DNA of 64,000 nt from Massilia endophytica. Lineage in GTDB: Bacteria; Pseudomonadota; Gammaproteobacteria; Burkholderiales; Burkholderiaceae_D. Positions 53,465 through 62,249 of the stretch are shown here, piece after piece. The DNA lies in contig NZ_CP088952.1 in assembly GCF_021165955.1 (NCBI RefSeq), forward strand, positions 1,922,001-1,986,000. The letters are read 5' to 3'. Under the pieces are notes generated by a model, which worked only from the letters and a program-made list of their open reading frames with translations, ran no database searches and was not told where the DNA came from. Every line of letters starts with the position of its first letter. The first letter of the stretch is position 1. Made by a program: the position numbers and the translations under genes.

Positions 53465-55087
53465 ATGGCGGCCGCCGAAGCCCTGCGGGCCTGGCGCAGC
53501 CTGCTGGGCGACGAACGCGTGCTGGACGACGCTGCCACCCTGCACCGCTACGCCGCCAGCACCTCCTCGTGCAGCACGCGGCCCCTGGCCGTGCTGCGGC
53601 CGCGCAGCACGCCGGAAGTGCAGGAACTGGTGCGCATCGCCGCCGCCCACGGCACGCCCCTGTACCCCATCAGCACGGGGCGTAACTGGGGCTACGGCGA
53701 CGCCTGCGCGCCGAGCGACGGCCAGGTTATCGTGGACCTGGGCGGCATGAACCGCATCCTGGAGGCAAGCGCCGAGCTGGCCTACGTCGTCATCGAACCC
53801 GGCGTAACCCAGGGCCAGCTTTCCGCCTACCTGCGCGAGCACGGCCTGCCCATGTGGATGGACAGCACCGGGGCCGGGCCGGACACCAGCCTGATGGGCA
53901 ATATCCTGGAACGGGGCTTCGGCCACTCGCCCTACGGCAACCGCTTCGCCAACGTGGCGGGCATGCGCATCGTACTGGCCAGCGGCGAAGTGCTGGATAC
54001 GGGCTTCGGCCATTTCCCCGGCGCCGTCAACCAGCGCGTTTTTCCCTATGGCATCGGGCCTTACCTTGATGGCCTCTTCACGCAATCGAGCTTCGGCATC
54101 GTGACCTCGCTCGGCCTGTGGCTGATGCCGAAAACCGAAGCGCTCAACCATTTCCTCTGCGGCGTAGCGGAACACGAGGACATTGCGCCCGTCGTCGACG
54201 CCCTGCGTCCCCTGCGCATGGATGGCACCTTGCGCAGCATCCTCCATATCGGCAACGACATGCGCGTGATCTCGGGCGGCGCCGTGTACCCGCGCGACAA
54301 GGCAGGCGGCGCGCTGCCCCTGCCGCAGGCCTTGCGGCGCGAGATGCGGGCGGCCGCGGGCATCGGCGCCTGGACCGTGTCCGGCGCGCTGTACGGCAGC
54401 AAGGCCCAGGTGGCGGCCGCCCGCGCGGCCCTGCGCAAGGCCTTGCGGCCCACCCGCGCCAGCCTGCGCTTCCTCGACGAAGGCAAGCTCGACCTGGCCG
54501 GCCGCGTCGGCAAGTTGCTCGGGAACACTACAGCCGGGCGCAAGCTGCGCGCCAATGTGCAGCTGGGACGTTCCCTGTTCGAGATGAACCGGGGCGTACC
54601 CAACGGCCGCTTCCTCGCAGGCGCCTACTGGCGCCGCCGCGCAGGCCTGCCGCCGGACTTTCCCGAGCATGCCAATCCGGCCCAGGACAACTGCGGCATG
54701 CTCTGGGTCTCGCCCATCCTTCCCATGCGGGGCGACGACCTGCTGCGCCTGCACCGGCTGGCCGAGCCCATCTTCCACAAGCACGGTTTCGATCTCTTCG
54801 TGACCTTCAGCATGATCAATGAACGCGCCTTGGGCGGCGTGCTCACCGTGGCCTACGATAAGGAGGATGCGGAGGAGGTGGAGCGCGCCCGCGCCTGTTA
54901 CAGCGAACTCTTCGAAGCCATCATGCAGGCGGGCTACATTCCCTACCGCGTGGGCCTGCAGTCGATGGCCAGGCTGGACAGGGGAGGGGACAGCTACTGG
55001 CAAACGGTCGCCCGGCTCAAGGCGGCACTGGACCCGCAGGGCCTCATCGCCCCCGGCCGCTACGACGGCCGGGGAATCAAGGCTTAG
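53465..55087 (+). CDS. FAD-dependent oxidase, 4-cresol dehydrogenase/VAO family
   Basis: 540-residue cytosolic flavoprotein of the vanillyl-alcohol oxidase fold. The FAD_binding_4 domain (about 40-215) shows PISTGRNWGYGDA, VVIEPGVTQGQLSAYLRE and NILERGFGHSPYGNR; the C-terminal substrate cap includes NCGMLWVSPILPMRGDD, HGFDLFVTFSMINERAL and a closing DPQGLIAPGRY. Family members oxidise p-hydroxyphenyl compounds or linked phenols, so an N-acyl-tyrosine made by the upstream synthase would be a reasonable substrate. It converges with prsT, overlapping it by four bases. Confidence 0.85.
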   Translation: MAAAEALRAWRSLLGDERVLDDAATLHRYAASTSSCSTRPLAVLRPRSTPEVQELVRIAAAHGTPLYPISTGRNWGYGDACAPSDGQVIVDLGGMNRILEASAELAYVVIEPGVTQGQLSAYLREHGLPMWMDSTGAGPDTSLMGNILERGFGHSPYGNRFANVAGMRIVLASGEVLDTGFGHFPGAVNQRVFPYGIGPYLDGLFTQSSFGIVTSLGLWLMPKTEALNHFLCGVAEHEDIAPVVDALRPLRMDGTLRSILHIGNDMRVISGGAVYPRDKAGGALPLPQALRREMRAAAGIGAWTVSGALYGSKAQVAAARAALRKALRPTRASLRFLDEGKLDLAGRVGKLLGNTTAGRKLRANVQLGRSLFEMNRGVPNGRFLAGAYWRRRAGLPPDFPEHANPAQDNCGMLWVSPILPMRGDDLLRLHRLAEPIFHKHGFDLFVTFSMINERALGGVLTVAYDKEDAEEVERARACYSELFEAIMQAGYIPYRVGLQSMARLDRGGDSYWQTVARLKAALDPQGLIAPGRYDGRGIKA

Positions 55088-57825
55088 AGCCTGGCCATCA
55101 GGGCCCGCACTTCGTCCTGCCGCTTGTAGCCGGGCAGGGCGAGCAGCTGCTGGCACTGTTCGCGCGCCGCCTTGCGGTCGCCCGTCTTCGCCAGCGCCTG
55201 GGCCAGGCGCAGGCGAATGTCGCCCGCGGCCGGCGCCCGCAGGAGGGCCTTCTTCAACAGGGGGACGGCGCCGGCGGCGTCGCCGCGCTCCAGCAGCACG
55301 GCCGCCAGCGTGTCGGCCACGGCGGGGTTGGCGGGAGCCAGCTTGTGGGCGCGCTGCGCGTGGTCCAGGGCGCGCTCGTCCTTGAGCTGGGCATAGCACC
55401 AGGCCAGGTCGTTGAGCGCAATGACGTTCCCGGGGTCGCGCTTCACGATCTCGGCGTACTGCTCGCTGGCCTCCTTCACGGCGCCGGCCGTCAGCAGGGC
55501 GCTGGCGTAGTAAGTGCGCGTCGGCAGGTCGGCGGGATGCTCCGCCAGCCAATGCTGCAGGCCCTTGGACGCTTCGGACGTGTTGCCGGAAGCCTGCTGC
55601 GCCTGGTGCAAGGCGATCGCCATGGGGCCGCTGGGCGCCAGCGAGAGCCCCTGCTTGTAGCGGGCGGCAGCTTCGGCCGGCTTCTGCTGCGCCATCAGGA
55701 CATCGCCCTCCAGCTTGGCGCCCAGGGCGGCGCCGCCCGGCCGCTTCTGCACAGCCAGCGCCAGGGCAGCCGCTTCGTTCAGCGCGCCCTGGTCGATCAG
55801 CACCTTGCTCAGGAGGATGGTCGCGTCGTCGTTCCCGGGTTCGGCCCGCAGGGCCTTGCGCAGGTCTTCGATGGCCTCGGGCTGGCGGCTCTGGATCAGG
55901 TGCAGGGACGCCATCCGCAGTCCGGGCAGGGCGGAAGCAGGCTGCATGGCAGCCAGCTTGCCGTAGCTTTCGAGGGCTGCTTCGGTCTTGCCGTTGTCGG
56001 ACTCCGCCTGCGCCAGCAGGGCCAGGGCTTCGGCGTTGCCGGGATTGGTGGCGTGCAGCTTTTGCGCCAGCACCAGCGCCTTCTGCTTCTCGCCCGTGCG
56101 CAGGTAGTAGTTGCCGAGCAGGACGGCGGCAGGCACGTTCTCGGGCTGGGCCTTCGTGGCGCGCTCCAGCCACTGCGCGGCGGCAGGGCCCTTGCCTTCG
56201 GCTGTGGCAATGCGCGCCAGGGCGGTCATGATCTGGACATTGCCCTTGTCGCGCGCCAGGGCCGCTTCGTAGCGCTGGCGGGCCGCCTCCGGCTCCTTCT
56301 CCAGCATGTCGAGCTGCGCCAGGTTGTCGAGGGCGGGAAGGTGCAGCGGATCGAGCTCCAGTGCCCGCGTAAAGCCTGCGCGGGCGGCCACGACGTCGCC
56401 GCTGGCCAGCAGGACGCCGCCCCGCAGGTTCTGCAGCAAGGGGTTGTCGCCGTGGGCGATCATGGCGTCCACCGATTCGAGCGCCTTCTTGAATTCCTTG
56501 TTGCGCATCTGGGTCAGCACCAGCAGCACGCCCGCGCGCGAGGCGCTGCCGTTGACGCCGATCGCATGCTCCAGTTCGGCGATCGCCCGCGGCGTTTCAC
56601 CCAGCCCCAGGCGGCTGATGCCGTGCGCCAGGCGCAGGTCCTGCGCCTCGGGCTTGAGGGAGCTGGCTTGCTGGAAGTAGTCGGCCGCCTGCTTGAACTC
56701 GCGCTTGCGCATGGCGATCTCGCCCGCCACCGCCAGCAGCTCCACGTCCTCCGGAGCCGTCTTGAGCAGGGCTTGCACCTGGTGGTCGGCCTCCTGCAGG
56801 CGGTTCGAGCGCAGCAGCGCCGAAGCGAGCAGCTTGCCCGCATAGAGATGGCCGGGATTACCCTCGATGAACTTGCGCAGGTGGGTTTCCGCCGTGGTGA
56901 GCGAGCCGAGGGCCAGATCGACGGCGCCTGCCAGCAGCACGCTGGGCAGGTGTTCGGGCGCGGCTTTCAGCACCAGGGCCAATTGCTCCTGCGCCTGCTT
57001 CAGCCGCCCCTGGCGGAAGTCCAGCAGGGCCTGGGCGTAGTAGACCAGGAGGGAGCTGCCCTGGATCGAACGCGCCAGGCCGATGCGTTCCTTCGCCTCG
57101 TCGAATTTTCCCGCCTGCGTCAGCAGGTTGGCGATGTCGATATGGGCCTGCACATTGTTCGGGTTCTGCTGCAGGATGCTTTCGTAGCTGGCGCGCGCGG
57201 CATCCATCTGTCCCTGCGCGCGCAGCAGGTCGCCCTTCAGGCGCAGGGAATCGGCGTCCTTCGGGTTGCGCGCAATGGCTTCTTCCACGCGCTGGAGGGC
57301 GGCGTCCGGCTGCTCCTGCACCATGGCCACGCGCGCCATGCCCAGCCGGGCTTCGGCGTTGCCAGCGTCCAGGCGCAGGGCTTCGCCGAACAGGCGGGCC
57401 GCCTCGTCGAAGCGCTTCAAGCCCATCAGGGCATTCGCGCGCAGGGCCAGCGAGGCGGCGCTGCGCTGTTCCACCGCCACTTCATCGAGCACGCGCTGGA
57501 ACTGGCCCTGCATCAGCAGCGCCTTGCCCAGCGCGCCCATCAGCTCCTCGCGCGGCACGCCGAGTTCGCGTGCACGGCGCAGTTCCTTTTCGGCGGACAG
57601 CGCATCGCCCGCATCCAGATAGACCTCGCCCAGCATGCGCCGCGTTGCCGCATCCTTGGGACGCTGCTGCAGAACGTTCTTGAGCTGGATGATGGCGGCG
57701 CGGTGGTCGCCCTGGGCGCGGTAGCGGCGCGCATCGGCCAGCAGGTCGTCGGCAGGGGCTTCGCGATGGCAGGCGGCGAGCAGCAGCAGGAGGGGCAGGG
57801 TGCCAAGGACGGTGCGGTAGGACAT
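55084..57825 (-). CDS. prsT: PEP-CTERM system TPR-repeat lipoprotein PrsT
   Basis: 913-residue lipoprotein built almost wholly of tetratricopeptide repeats (about 22-24). The signal peptide MSYRTVLGTLPLLLLLAACH ends with the lipobox LAAC. Repeats begin with RYRAQGDHRAAIIQLKNVLQ and end with KTGDRKAAREQCQQLLALPG. Length and architecture match the PrsT family found in exosortase EPS loci, thought to scaffold polysaccharide assembly or export in the periplasm. ATG 57825 is preceded by GGAG; the longer frame starting TTG adds only four residues. No partner gene lies on the same strand within 80 bases upstream. Confidence 0.93.
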   Translation of the reverse strand: MSYRTVLGTLPLLLLLAACHREAPADDLLADARRYRAQGDHRAAIIQLKNVLQQRPKDAATRRMLGEVYLDAGDALSAEKELRRARELGVPREELMGALGKALLMQGQFQRVLDEVAVEQRSAASLALRANALMGLKRFDEAARLFGEALRLDAGNAEARLGMARVAMVQEQPDAALQRVEEAIARNPKDADSLRLKGDLLRAQGQMDAARASYESILQQNPNNVQAHIDIANLLTQAGKFDEAKERIGLARSIQGSSLLVYYAQALLDFRQGRLKQAQEQLALVLKAAPEHLPSVLLAGAVDLALGSLTTAETHLRKFIEGNPGHLYAGKLLASALLRSNRLQEADHQVQALLKTAPEDVELLAVAGEIAMRKREFKQAADYFQQASSLKPEAQDLRLAHGISRLGLGETPRAIAELEHAIGVNGSASRAGVLLVLTQMRNKEFKKALESVDAMIAHGDNPLLQNLRGGVLLASGDVVAARAGFTRALELDPLHLPALDNLAQLDMLEKEPEAARQRYEAALARDKGNVQIMTALARIATAEGKGPAAAQWLERATKAQPENVPAAVLLGNYYLRTGEKQKALVLAQKLHATNPGNAEALALLAQAESDNGKTEAALESYGKLAAMQPASALPGLRMASLHLIQSRQPEAIEDLRKALRAEPGNDDATILLSKVLIDQGALNEAAALALAVQKRPGGAALGAKLEGDVLMAQQKPAEAAARYKQGLSLAPSGPMAIALHQAQQASGNTSEASKGLQHWLAEHPADLPTRTYYASALLTAGAVKEASEQYAEIVKRDPGNVIALNDLAWCYAQLKDERALDHAQRAHKLAPANPAVADTLAAVLLERGDAAGAVPLLKKALLRAPAAGDIRLRLAQALAKTGDRKAAREQCQQLLALPGYKRQDEVRALMARL

Positions 57826-57906
57826 GGCGGTCTCCAAAGCGGGCGGAACTGCCAGCGTAGGAAAATTGCCGGGGAGGCCTGTTGATCGGCCTCAAGAGGC
57901 GGAAGA

Positions 57907-58818
57907 CTAGCGCCACTCCGCCCGCTCATCGGCCGCATCGGGCAGATAAGTGAGGTACTGCACCATGCGCGGGGCGCGGCCATGGTTGGGGGTGCCGCAA
58001 TGGGGCAGCTCGGAACGCCAGATCAGGAAGTCGCCCGCTTCGCCTGCAACGGCTTGCGCCTCCAGAAGGCGGGGCGCGAGCTCGCGCGGGTCGGCGTCCG
58101 GCGGGAGGGAGGCAAGCCAGGCGCCGATGCGGTGGTGGAAACCGGGCACGCAATGGAAGGCCCCTTCATGCGCAGCGCAGTCGGTCAGGTACAGCATGCC
58201 TTGCAGGCGGAAGGGGATGGGCAGGGCCAGGCTCGTGTCCCAATGCAGGGGGCTGCCCATGAAGTGGAAGTCATCCTTCTCGGGAGGCGTGAAACCCGTC
58301 TTGTCCACGGTCCCGTGGATGGCGCTGCTGCCATACAGTTGGCGGCAAGCCTGGTAGATGTACTCCGAGCCGCGCACCGCTTCGAGGGCGGGATGGTCGA
58401 AGAGATTCAGCATTGCTCCGCGCCTGCATTCGTGCGGCCTGTACCAGGAGGCGGAATCGTCCGCACTCGCCCCGAGAAGCGTCCACATGGCGTCCCGCAC
58501 GTCGGCACACAGCTGGGCGGGCACAGCCCGCTTCAGCAGGAGATAGCCATTGGCGTCCCAGAAGGCCAGTTCGTCCGCGGACAGCACGTCGGCGGGCGCG
58601 AAACGGGACCGGCGGCTGTCCCTGCGGTGCTCCTGCAGCCATTGCCGGTAAGCGTCCAGGTCCGGTTTCCGGCCGTAGAGGAATTGCAGCGCGGATTCCG
58701 TCGCGATGCCCATGCCGTTCAGCGCCCCGGTCTCCTCGTTCCAGTTCGCGAGCGCCGCATCGAAGCCGGGGTCCAGCACCCTGGCCCAGAAGCGTTCCAG
58801 TACCGGCCATTGCTCCAC
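57907..58818 (-). CDS. Phytanoyl-CoA dioxygenase family protein (Fe(II)/2-oxoglutarate)
   Basis: 303-residue cytosolic double-stranded beta-helix oxygenase. The iron triad is visible: HWD (HxD) in MGSPLHWDTSLALPI, and the distal His in LPHCGTPNHGRAPRMVQYLT, which also holds an Arg for 2-oxoglutarate. CVPGFHHRIGAW is a PhyH-type segment. Substrate unknown. The GTG start at 58818 is two bases after the stop of the LysR gene, so regulator and enzyme are probably cotranscribed. It lies at the edge of the EPS locus, upstream of prsT on the same strand; a role there is not shown. Confidence 0.82.
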   Translation of the reverse strand: MEQWPVLERFWARVLDPGFDAALANWNEETGALNGMGIATESALQFLYGRKPDLDAYRQWLQEHRRDSRRSRFAPADVLSADELAFWDANGYLLLKRAVPAQLCADVRDAMWTLLGASADDSASWYRPHECRRGAMLNLFDHPALEAVRGSEYIYQACRQLYGSSAIHGTVDKTGFTPPEKDDFHFMGSPLHWDTSLALPIPFRLQGMLYLTDCAAHEGAFHCVPGFHHRIGAWLASLPPDADPRELAPRLLEAQAVAGEAGDFLIWRSELPHCGTPNHGRAPRMVQYLTYLPDAADERAEWR

Positions 58819-58820
58819 TC

Positions 58821-59726
58821 TCAGCGCTCCCAGGGCGGTACGCCGCTGAACGCTTCGGCCAGAAAGTCGATCATCACTCGCACCTTCGCGTTCAGGTGGC
58901 GGCGGCTTGGATATACGGCCTGCACGTCGATGGACGGCGTCTGCCAGCCGGGCAGCACCTGCACCAGGCGGCCCGCTGCGAGGTCCTGGCCCACGAGGAA
59001 AGTGGGCTGGCAGATGATGCCCATGCCGCCCAGCGCCGCCGCGCGCGCCGTGTCGCCGTTATTGGTCTGCATGGCGGAGGGCACCTTGACCAGCAAAGGC
59101 TTGCCCGCACGGCCGATAAAGGGCCATTCGTCGGAAGTGCTGTTGTTGGCATATACGATGCAGCGGTGCTGCTGCAGCTCGCCCGGTTCCAGCGGCATGC
59201 CATGGCGCGCCACGTAGTCCGGCGAGGCGCACACCACGTTGCGCGAAGTGGCCAGTGTGCGCGCCACATTGCCCGGAGGGCTGCTGCGGGCGATACGGAC
59301 CGCCATGTCGAAGCCTTCCTCCACGATGTCCACCACACGGTCGACGAGGGAAACTTCCAGCTTCACATCGGGATAGCGGGCGGCGAACTGCGGCCACAGC
59401 GGCGCCAGATGCAGGATGCCGAAACTGAGCGGAGCGTTGATGCGCAGCAGGCCGCGCGGCTGCACGGCAGCGGAGGACACGAGGGCCTCGGTCTCCTGCA
59501 CTTCCTCGAGGATGCTGCGGGCGCGCTCGAACAGCGCTTCGCCGCTGGGTGTGAGCGACATCTTGCGCGAACTGCGGTTCAGGAGGCGGGTATTGAGATG
59601 GGCTTCCAGGTCGCCGATGTAGCGGGTGACGTTGGCGGGAGAGGTGCCGAGCGCTTCGGCGGCGCGCGCAAAACCATCCTTGCGCACCACCTCCACAAAG
59701 ACCTCCAGGGCACGCAGGCGGTCCAT
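58821..59726 (-). CDS. LysR-type transcriptional regulator
   Basis: 301 residues from ATG 59726. N-terminal winged HTH (MDRLRALEVFVEVVRKDGFA, AAEALGTSPANVTRYIGDLE) and the LysR substrate-binding domain (GLLRINAPLSFGILHLAPLW, then FDMAVRIARSSPPGN). It belongs to the subgroup similar to CrgA/DsdC-like regulators with SPANVTRYI recognition helix. It probably controls the dioxygenase gene that follows after two bases, perhaps also its own transcription. The inducer is unknown. Confidence 0.9.
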   Translation of the reverse strand: MDRLRALEVFVEVVRKDGFARAAEALGTSPANVTRYIGDLEAHLNTRLLNRSSRKMSLTPSGEALFERARSILEEVQETEALVSSAAVQPRGLLRINAPLSFGILHLAPLWPQFAARYPDVKLEVSLVDRVVDIVEEGFDMAVRIARSSPPGNVARTLATSRNVVCASPDYVARHGMPLEPGELQQHRCIVYANNSTSDEWPFIGRAGKPLLVKVPSAMQTNNGDTARAAALGGMGIICQPTFLVGQDLAAGRLVQVLPGWQTPSIDVQAVYPSRRHLNAKVRVMIDFLAEAFSGVPPWER

Positions 59727-59745
59727 GCGGCGGAAGCGGGAGGGC

Positions 59746-60171
59746 TTACTTGAGGCGTTCGGCTGCGCGGTTCTCGCGCAGCGAGGCAAGCATCAGCTCG
59801 GCCTTGGCCTGCCGGTGCTGGGCTCCCTGTACGCCCTGCGAAGCGCGATGCATTTCGGCCAGCCGGAAAGCGGATTCGGAATCGCCGCCCTTGGCGGCTT
59901 CCTCGAAGAGGCGCAAGGCTTCGTCGGGGCGGGTATTCTTGCTCTGGTAGAGCATGCCCAGTTCACGCTTGGCAACCACGGAGCCCTGGTCGGCCCATTC
60001 GCGGAGGCGGCGTTCGGCGGCGACACCGCCGTTTTCATTGAGTTTCTGGGCCACTGCTTCGATCACCGGCGCCGGGGGCACGGCATCTTCCTTGGCTTGG
60101 CAGGCTATCAAGGCGCCCACCATCACGAGTACCGACGCAAGCAAAACGCCGGACTTGTTAAATAATTCCAT
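59746..60171 (-). CDS. Small Sel1-like lipoprotein
   Basis: 141-residue exported protein. N-terminal hydrophobic segment GVLLASVLVMVGALIAC ends with a lipobox-like IAC. The soluble part carries a Sel1-like helix pair (RELGMLYQSKNTRPDEALRL, EEAAKGGDSESAFRLAEMH) and a basic C-terminus. Such proteins serve as adaptor scaffolds; the partner is unknown. It has its own upstream AT-rich region and ends 19 bases before the LysR start on the same strand. Confidence 0.78.
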   Translation of the reverse strand: MELFNKSGVLLASVLVMVGALIACQAKEDAVPPAPVIEAVAQKLNENGGVAAERRLREWADQGSVVAKRELGMLYQSKNTRPDEALRLFEEAAKGGDSESAFRLAEMHRASQGVQGAQHRQAKAELMLASLRENRAAERLK

Positions 60172-60421
60172 ATTGTTCTTCTTTACCTTAGTTAAACCTG
60201 CAAAATGCGGTTCACGCGGCGAAAGCTTGGCAAACAGCTAACGCTCACCCTGGATAGGCACGGTACATTTACTTATTCTATGCAATCCACGCAAAACATG
60301 CCGCACGATTTCGCTGCGCTGCACGATAAATTGCCAGACCTTGGAATCTTAACATGTTGATTTTGCGCTAAACAGGCAAATTTAACACGAGTGGGGTAAC
60401 AATTGTAACCATTCGTTAGGA
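60172..60421. other. AT-rich intergenic region
   Basis: 250 bases with lower GC than the surroundings between the small lipoprotein gene and the Hpt-like gene, both on the minus strand. No coding frame and no clear hairpin were seen. It probably holds the promoter for 60171; no convincing -35/-10 pair could be fixed. Confidence 0.5.
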
Positions 60422-60820
60422 CTAACGCCGGGTATTTCGGCCCGCATGCTGGTCGAGCCAGGCGCCCGCCTGTTCCAGCACATGCTCCAGCTCCAGCTCC
60501 ACTTTCGAGAACAGAAGGGGAATTTCCACCACCTGGCCGGAGGTCAAGGCGAGCTCCAGGGCCAGGCAGGCGGCGGCCAGGCGCTGGGCGCCAAAAGGAC
60601 TCATGCTCTGGCGCAATTGCGCCACCAGCCGGCGCGCCTCCATGAAACGCGCCTCCCGCACGGCCTCGCCGGCCGCGTTCAGGGGCGAGACGCCGGGACT
60701 TATGCCGTCCCGCACCATTTTTACCGTCTTCGCCAGCGCCCGTTCATCGTTGCCGAGATCCTCGAGCAGCGCGTCCACGCTGAATATCGCCTCGTTCGGG
60801 GCGTGGGCATAGGCCGTCAT
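60422..60820 (-). CDS. Small helical protein resembling a histidine phosphotransfer domain without the His
   Basis: 132 residues, all-helical by composition, no signal peptide. The pattern ARRLVAQLRQSMSPFGAQRL followed by AAACLALELALTSG is like the central helix of Hpt domains (LRGSxxxFGAxRL), but the position of the phosphoacceptor His carries Gln. Function is unknown. TAGGAGA lies before the ATG at 60820. The gene follows the DUF900-type hydrolase gene after nine bases and is probably cotranscribed with it. Confidence 0.65.
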   Translation of the reverse strand: MTAYAHAPNEAIFSVDALLEDLGNDERALAKTVKMVRDGISPGVSPLNAAGEAVREARFMEARRLVAQLRQSMSPFGAQRLAAACLALELALTSGQVVEIPLLFSKVELELEHVLEQAGAWLDQHAGRNTRR

Positions 60821-60829
60821 GGCAGTCTC

Positions 60830-62119
60830 CTAGGAATTGAAGGCCCAATGGCGGCCCTGCGGCGAATCCACCGCGTGCAGGCCGAAGCGCTGGGCGGCGC
60901 GGGTGTGCTGGTTGATGAGGTAGAACATGTCGGACAGGGCGCTGCTGCCCTCCGCGAAGTAGGCGTGGCCGATGAAGCTGGTGTCCACCGTGCTGGCGTC
61001 GATGGTCTCGACGCCTTCCACGACCACCAGGCCATCGCCGCTGTCGCCCGCGCGCGGATAGCCGTGCATGCGCTGGGACATTTCCAATGCTTCGTCCCCC
61101 GAGGACGCGTACAAGGTGACGGGATTTCCGGCGCGGGCCATGGCGGGGGCGATATCGCGCCTGAACAGGTCGGCGTCGATATCGGGCGCCGTGAGGATGA
61201 TCTCGCGCAGGCGCGCCGCCAGTTCGGGGCGGGTGGACATGACAGTCAGCGCCGCACGGCTCAGGGCGCGGTTGCCCATGCTGTGGCCCAGGAGGTAGAC
61301 GTCCTCCGCCTCCGTTTTTTCCAGCACCTCGATCAGGAAGGCGGCCAGCCGTGCCTGGCTCCATTCGATATTGTTCTCGTCCACCATATAGCCGGACAGC
61401 TTGCCTTGCGAAGGCCAGCTGTAGAACAGGGGCGCGCCCTGGAAGCCGAGGTCGTAGGCCAGCTGGCCGGTGCGGCGGGCCGCATCCTCGAAGGTGGTGC
61501 GGTAGCCGTGCACAAAGACCAGGGCGCTGCGCGTCGCCGAACGCGAGATGGTCTCGGCCAGGTTGGCGAAATACGTGTCGTGAGGCTGCAGATCGGTCTG
61601 CTGCAGCACCACGTGGCGGTCGGGGTTTTCGCGGAATTCCAGGCGCAGCAGGGAGGGCGATTCCAGCTGGCCCATGCGGTGGTCGCGCGGGATGCTGACC
61701 TGGCAGGAGCCGTAGCTCAGTTCACCGCGCGCGCTGCCGAACTGGCGCGCGGGATGGCGGTCGCCGGTGGCGGCGCGGTCGGTGGCGAAGAACACGGTCA
61801 TTACAGCGTGATCGGGGCCCGGCACAAGGGCCGCCTGCGCCTGCTGGGCGGCAATACGGCCCGGGCGGCGCTTCTCCACTTCATCGAGGAGGTTGCGGGC
61901 TGCGGCGCGCAGATAGCGGTCGCCCGCCAGTCCGGCCAGGGCCAGCGCGTCGGACAAGGCGAAGCGGCGCGAAACCGAGCCGGGGTCCTGCTCCAGGTCG
62001 GCCAGCGCCTCCTCCAGCGCGGGGGCGCGCGCGATCAGGCGCGCCTTCAGCATCTCGTAGGCGGCGCTGCCGGCTCCTTCCGAGATGGCAGCGGTCAATG
62101 CAGAGGTAATGACATCCAT
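60830..62119 (-). CDS. Alpha/beta hydrolase, DUF900 type, with N-terminal helical domain
   Basis: 429 residues from ATG 62119. A helical N-terminal part (about 1-90) precedes the hydrolase: MTVFFATDRAATGD is the usual DUF900 start, then VFVHGYRTTFEDAARRTGQL, the nucleophile motif YLLGHSMGNRALSRA, the Asp region ILTAPDIDADLFRRDI and His in VDTSFIGHAYF. These hydrolases are often next to secretion or regulatory genes; the substrate is unknown. No signal peptide. It is coupled to the Hpt-like protein and divergent from the SDR gene. Confidence 0.82.
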   Translation of the reverse strand: MDVITSALTAAISEGAGSAAYEMLKARLIARAPALEEALADLEQDPGSVSRRFALSDALALAGLAGDRYLRAAARNLLDEVEKRRPGRIAAQQAQAALVPGPDHAVMTVFFATDRAATGDRHPARQFGSARGELSYGSCQVSIPRDHRMGQLESPSLLRLEFRENPDRHVVLQQTDLQPHDTYFANLAETISRSATRSALVFVHGYRTTFEDAARRTGQLAYDLGFQGAPLFYSWPSQGKLSGYMVDENNIEWSQARLAAFLIEVLEKTEAEDVYLLGHSMGNRALSRAALTVMSTRPELAARLREIILTAPDIDADLFRRDIAPAMARAGNPVTLYASSGDEALEMSQRMHGYPRAGDSGDGLVVVEGVETIDASTVDTSFIGHAYFAEGSSALSDMFYLINQHTRAAQRFGLHAVDSPQGRHWAFNS

Positions 62120-62249
62120 GGAAGACTCACTCCGGGCTGCGGTTAGGCATATCTGACCACAGGCACCGTTGCAAGTCCAGTCATCCGCAAGCGTGCTGGT
62201 GCTTGCCACCGATCGATTATGATGGGGGCAAATGCGAGCAGAGGGAGGA

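Noticed and set aside
57874..57893. Terminator between the dioxygenase and prsT (GAGGCC...GGCCTC)
   Set aside because: Only six pairs with an eight-base loop and no U run on either strand.
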